A stretch of 64,000 bases of DNA, from NCBI GenBank assembly GCA_026874595.1, contig CM049316.1, forward strand, positions 69,489,676 to 69,553,675, given 5' to 3'. Source of the DNA: Sipunculus nudus (taxonomy: Eukaryota; Annelida; Sipuncula; Golfingiida; Sipunculidae). Numbering within the stretch: position 1 is the first letter of the stretch; every line of letters begins with the position of its first letter. The notes below the pieces were generated by a model. That model saw only the letters and a list, made by a program, of their open reading frames with translations. It ran no database searches and was not told the origin of the DNA. Position numbers and translations under genes: made by a program. This document shows positions 60,546 to 64,000 of this stretch, piece after piece.

Positions 60546-62757
60546 TGAAAAATATTAAACATTTCCTCCATATCGTGTATTCTGTTATGGTTTCCGGAAT
60601 AAATATTCCGTGTTTCGCTATTCCATGGAACTGTTCCGTTCTCTGTATAGCGGGGAAAAAGCGGTTTATATGGTATATCCTGATAAAGAAAGAAATGGTG
60701 ATCTGTGATCATGCTGGATGCAGAATGTTTCACCTTCGGGTTTTTATTGTAGAAAGTAAAATATTGTCATATACGATGAGAAATATGAAATAAAATATTG
60801 TGCTGAGCTATAAGATATGCAATTACTGTAATTAAAATGGTGTAAAATAAGCTATTGGTTAACGATAGAATTGTTTCAGGTATATTTATCTATTTTTTGC
60901 AAAGTCCACCCAAGATATGACGTCAAAATTGCAGTATCCAATTACCTCGTGGCCTTATCTTTTGTGCGGGATTAAAAAATGATTTATTACGTTATTACGT
61001 CATCCATTGTGTATCGCTTAAAGACTTCCTTTGAGCCGTCATTGCTTCTTAACAGCTTATATACAGAGTGTCATTTGAAGCGAAACTTTCAATGGCCCAA
61101 CTACCAAATGGTCGACTTGTATGCATACGGGAATCAGGTAAGCTGACAGGATTGACCAAAAAAGATATTTGTCATTTGCAACACCAGAAGTGAAAGAAAT
61201 GCTGCTGATCTACTGGTAAATGGCCGGAAAAGTAGTACTTCTTTCGAAAGAAAAAGCTATCAGGCCAAGAATTACAACCTAACGACCTGTCAGTGAATGT
61301 CCACCCGGACGTTAATCGTTTCCAAGCAATCACCATTCTTCATGATAAATCTGCAAAACCTCTAATACAATTTATCTTCTAAAACTGAATACATTTACTC
61401 TAAAATTGGGATAATGTACAGATAACGTACGCATAGAAGGGACCCATTTCGATTTCTGACATCTGTTAGCTTGAGAAAACATATTGAACCTTTAATTGAA
61501 ATTAACCACGTTAATAAAAAAAAGGCCGCTATGCATAATTCAAACATTATCTCACAGACGAACAGTATTTTTGCAAATGGCGCTGTGAAACTAGTAACAT
61601 TTCAGCATCAGCACATATTCAACCATCTTCGGTTACATGGTTTTCCTGTTGCCAACATTGGTGCCCACGACAAAGGTCTTAGATTAACATCACTATCTCT
61701 ATCCGCATTGCTGGTTGATGCATTTTGAATAACTTGTGAAACTGAACATATTTTCTCCTTTCCATGTTAAATATGTGAGCCTGGCGTTTTTTTTTTTCAT
61801 ATTTGAATCTTTTAATAACATATTAAATCATCTAATACATATCTTTTAAATAAACACATTTATTATATCGTAGGCAAATAATTACATTCAGTTAAAAAAA
61901 TAAAACACACCTTTGTAAATTACACGTCCAAAATGCATCTACAAAACAAAGGTTAGCCATCTTTTACGAAAGGGATGGGTGTGTCCTGCTGGCTTGGAAG
62001 ATATTTAAATTTATAGTAAATCCCAAAACATCCGAGAACTGGAAACCTGCCCTTCATCACGTTATTTAGTTTGATTTCTTTCAAACATTTTTTTAGCGTT
62101 GATCGGTTTTTGCCTCCCATAATGCTCATGTAAGTTTTGCCGGTACTTATCTGTTCGCCATGTACTGAAATACATTCTCCATCCGATTCTTCCATGTTAA
62201 ATTACCTGAAATCCTAACCCTGGCGTTACCTTGGGAAAGGGCTTTCACAAGAGAAGGATATATGAGTTCGTCATTAAATTATCCTGACGTCACACATCTC
62301 GGGAAGACAATTACAGTGGCTGTTTTATTTTCTTTTTTAACCAAATCACCATTCCATTTGTCATTTGCTTTGGAGTTGTCCCGACGCTACGCCTGTAATA
62401 AATGGGTTTCCGGTTGCAATCTGTTTAAGAATCATGTTTTAGGAGTGCCAGAAATAAAGGATAGGTATTGGTATATTTGGACGGACAACATGAACGATAT
62501 TTGAAAACGCCAGAGATTTGTTTTAACAGGTTTTACAGCATGATACGTGCTATAAAATTACCTTCTAAGGTATAATAAATTAGTATGGATAATAATACCG
62601 ATAGTCTGTTTCAGACTGTTTCCTTGTAAAAAGATGACCATGGTCAGAGTAAGATAATGTCTTTTGAAATTGATGATGATGATTATCTGTATGATAATAA
62701 TCGAAATTCATGGATTTAAAAAAAAAAAACAAAGTGGCACCAATATCGCTTTCCTAC
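60546..62757. other. Noncoding stretch with unassigned ORFs
   Basis: CRE palindromes are at 60918-60925 and 62285-62292. Two small ORFs (62195-61953 minus, starting MEESDGECIS; 62262-62504 plus) have ordinary amino-acid composition but no domain I know. They diverge from a short shared upstream gap, and I do not call them genes. Confidence 0.35.
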
Positions 62758-62812
62758 TATGGACATCAATAGGGGGAAAAGAAAACGAACCAAACGTACT
62801 TATTAGTCAGGA
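62758..62812 (+). repeat. Short dispersed repeat, copy 1
   Basis: Contains ATCAATAGGGG then GAAAACGAACCAAACGTACT and TATTAGTCAG, repeated at 63571-63624 in the same orientation. Confidence 0.75.
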
Positions 62813-63244
62813 ATGTGTATTTTTATAAGGTTTAATCGAATAAAAGATGGTTGATTTATGTAGAAGCAAACTTAAATATTTCAAGTATTTACTTTGAAGC
62901 ATTCATCACCTCTGACTTATTATTCCGTTAAAACTATAACTAAATAAACAGATGAAATAGGTTGATAGGATTGCCTCCACACGTTGGGAGATGCCCCGGG
63001 CTATCCTTAAAGGCGTGCCTGTGTAAACCACGAGACCGAGATGAGCCTAGTAATTAAACGCAGGATGTAAGATGTGAGCACAGCTTTCCTTCCAAAGCCT
63101 CAAGCGATCCCACCCCTAACCATGAAGCTCACGGTTATAATTATCACTCAAGGAATCGATTAATTTTTGTCTATGCATTAGTCGCCTAATCTAAATAATA
63201 TTGAATGATTATATTTAAATTAGGATAGGAATGTGCCTGGTTTA

Positions 63245-63276
63245 CTTGTCTGTCTGCCTGTCTGTTTAATTATCTC

Positions 63277-63327
<51 letters not shown>

Positions 63328-63475
63328 AAGATTATAATTGTTTAAGTGTGTAATTATGATTTCTTCCAATCCATCTGTTTCTTTCTTTCTCTCTCTCTCT
63401 TTCTGTGTGTTTAAGATTGTAAGTGTTTAAGTGTTTAATTATGATGTCTTGTAATCCATCTGTTTCTCTCCCTCT
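63245..63475. repeat. GTCT/CT microsatellite and 85-bp tandem duplication
   Basis: GTCT and CT repeats at 63245-63322 lead into two units starting TGTTTAAGAT at 63323 and 63408. Each ends in AATCCATCTGTTTCT and more CT. Confidence 0.8.
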
Positions 63476-63570
63476 CTCCTCCCCCCCCCCCCGAAATTAT
63501 ATATCATTTTTTATTAATGTGGAGGAAAAATGTTATTTCATCACTGCATTAACAATTATATAACTATTAA

Positions 63571-63624
63571 TATGGAAATCAATAGGGGAACAGAAAACGA
63601 ACCAAACGTACTTATTAGTCAGAT
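63571..63624 (+). repeat. Short dispersed repeat, copy 2
   Basis: Nearly identical to 62758-62812; the match stops just after TTAGTCAG. A 10-plus C run lies at about 63481. Confidence 0.75.
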
Positions 63625-64000
63625 TTAAGTCAAAGTCGGTTTGCTGCCTATATGACAGCTATGATTATAGTACTGATGATTTCGAAAAGTATACTTATTA
63701 CTTAAGCAAATGGGTACTCATACTGATAATAATATACATAAAGTGGTTCTAAAGAAGCCTCGCAGATGCACTGTCCGGAAATCCTTGAAAACTAGCCATC
63801 TTAAATTATAATTGATTTAAATAATTAATTGAAATATCCTGAGTTTTCTTAAACGCTGGGGGTTTTCCCTGTTTGAATCCCGTTTGGTTAGCTTATTGTA
63901 CATGGTTCACTTCCAAGTATCCTTTATTTGGAGTGCCTGACTCTCTCAGAGGTGTAGACGCCTGGCTCAGAGGTATTAGTATTAGACACCCTTAATTGTG

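Noticed and set aside
1-64000. CRISPR array, phage or bacterial defence island
   Set aside because: No regularly spaced direct repeats with unique spacers, no operons; splice sites, SINEs and MITEs show animal nuclear DNA.

Overview
The window is animal nuclear DNA, AT-rich by eye, with very little coding sequence. Genes are split by long introns, microsatellites and small inverted-repeat transposons are abundant, and there is one degraded LTR retrotransposon. The microsatellite style, the SINE and MITE types, and an RGK GTPase that reads closer to the invertebrate than the vertebrate type suggest a marine lophotrochozoan, most likely a mollusc. That assignment is inference.

Only two host genes are supported. 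At the left edge (464-679, +) is the last coding exon of a Ly6/uPAR-type three-finger protein with a GPI-anchor tail; its earlier exons lie outside the window. In the centre is an RGK-family small GTPase (Rad/Gem/Rem/Rem2/Rgk type, +). A proposed 27-nt first coding exon at 34690-34716 lies beside a CpG-rich stretch. It is followed by a 13.3-kb intron and a large exon at 48036-48855 that carries a basic Ser-rich N-terminal extension and the P-loop. A phase-1 donor ends that exon, and I found no later exon up to 64000.

Layout. 1-4.1 kb: Ly6 exon, a long foldback repeat, a dispersed repeat and two adjoining inverted-repeat elements. 5.2-6.5 kb: two GA/GACA-rich domains. 8.6-15.2 kb: a nearly full-length but broken Ty3/gypsy element on the minus strand, with domain order gag-protease-integrase-RT-RNase H, that is, integrase upstream of RT as in Gmr1-like elements. 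15-31 kb: SINE pieces, a hAT MITE with an 8-bp target duplication, compound CT/AT microsatellites, and a solo LTR of the same family (30.5-31.4 kb) flanked by ATAC. 34-48 kb: the RGK first exon and intron, holding several repeat pairs, a TTAA-flanked MITE with forkhead-like palindromes, a LINE fragment and a foldback element. 49-64 kb: noncoding, with SINEs, MITEs and microsatellites.

Two short motifs recur more than base composition predicts: the palindrome TGACGTCA (CRE, at least eight exact copies) and RFX X-box-like palindromes (five). The most unusual item is the Gmr1-like retrotransposon. I see no sign of a bacterial-type defence system, CRISPR array or operon.
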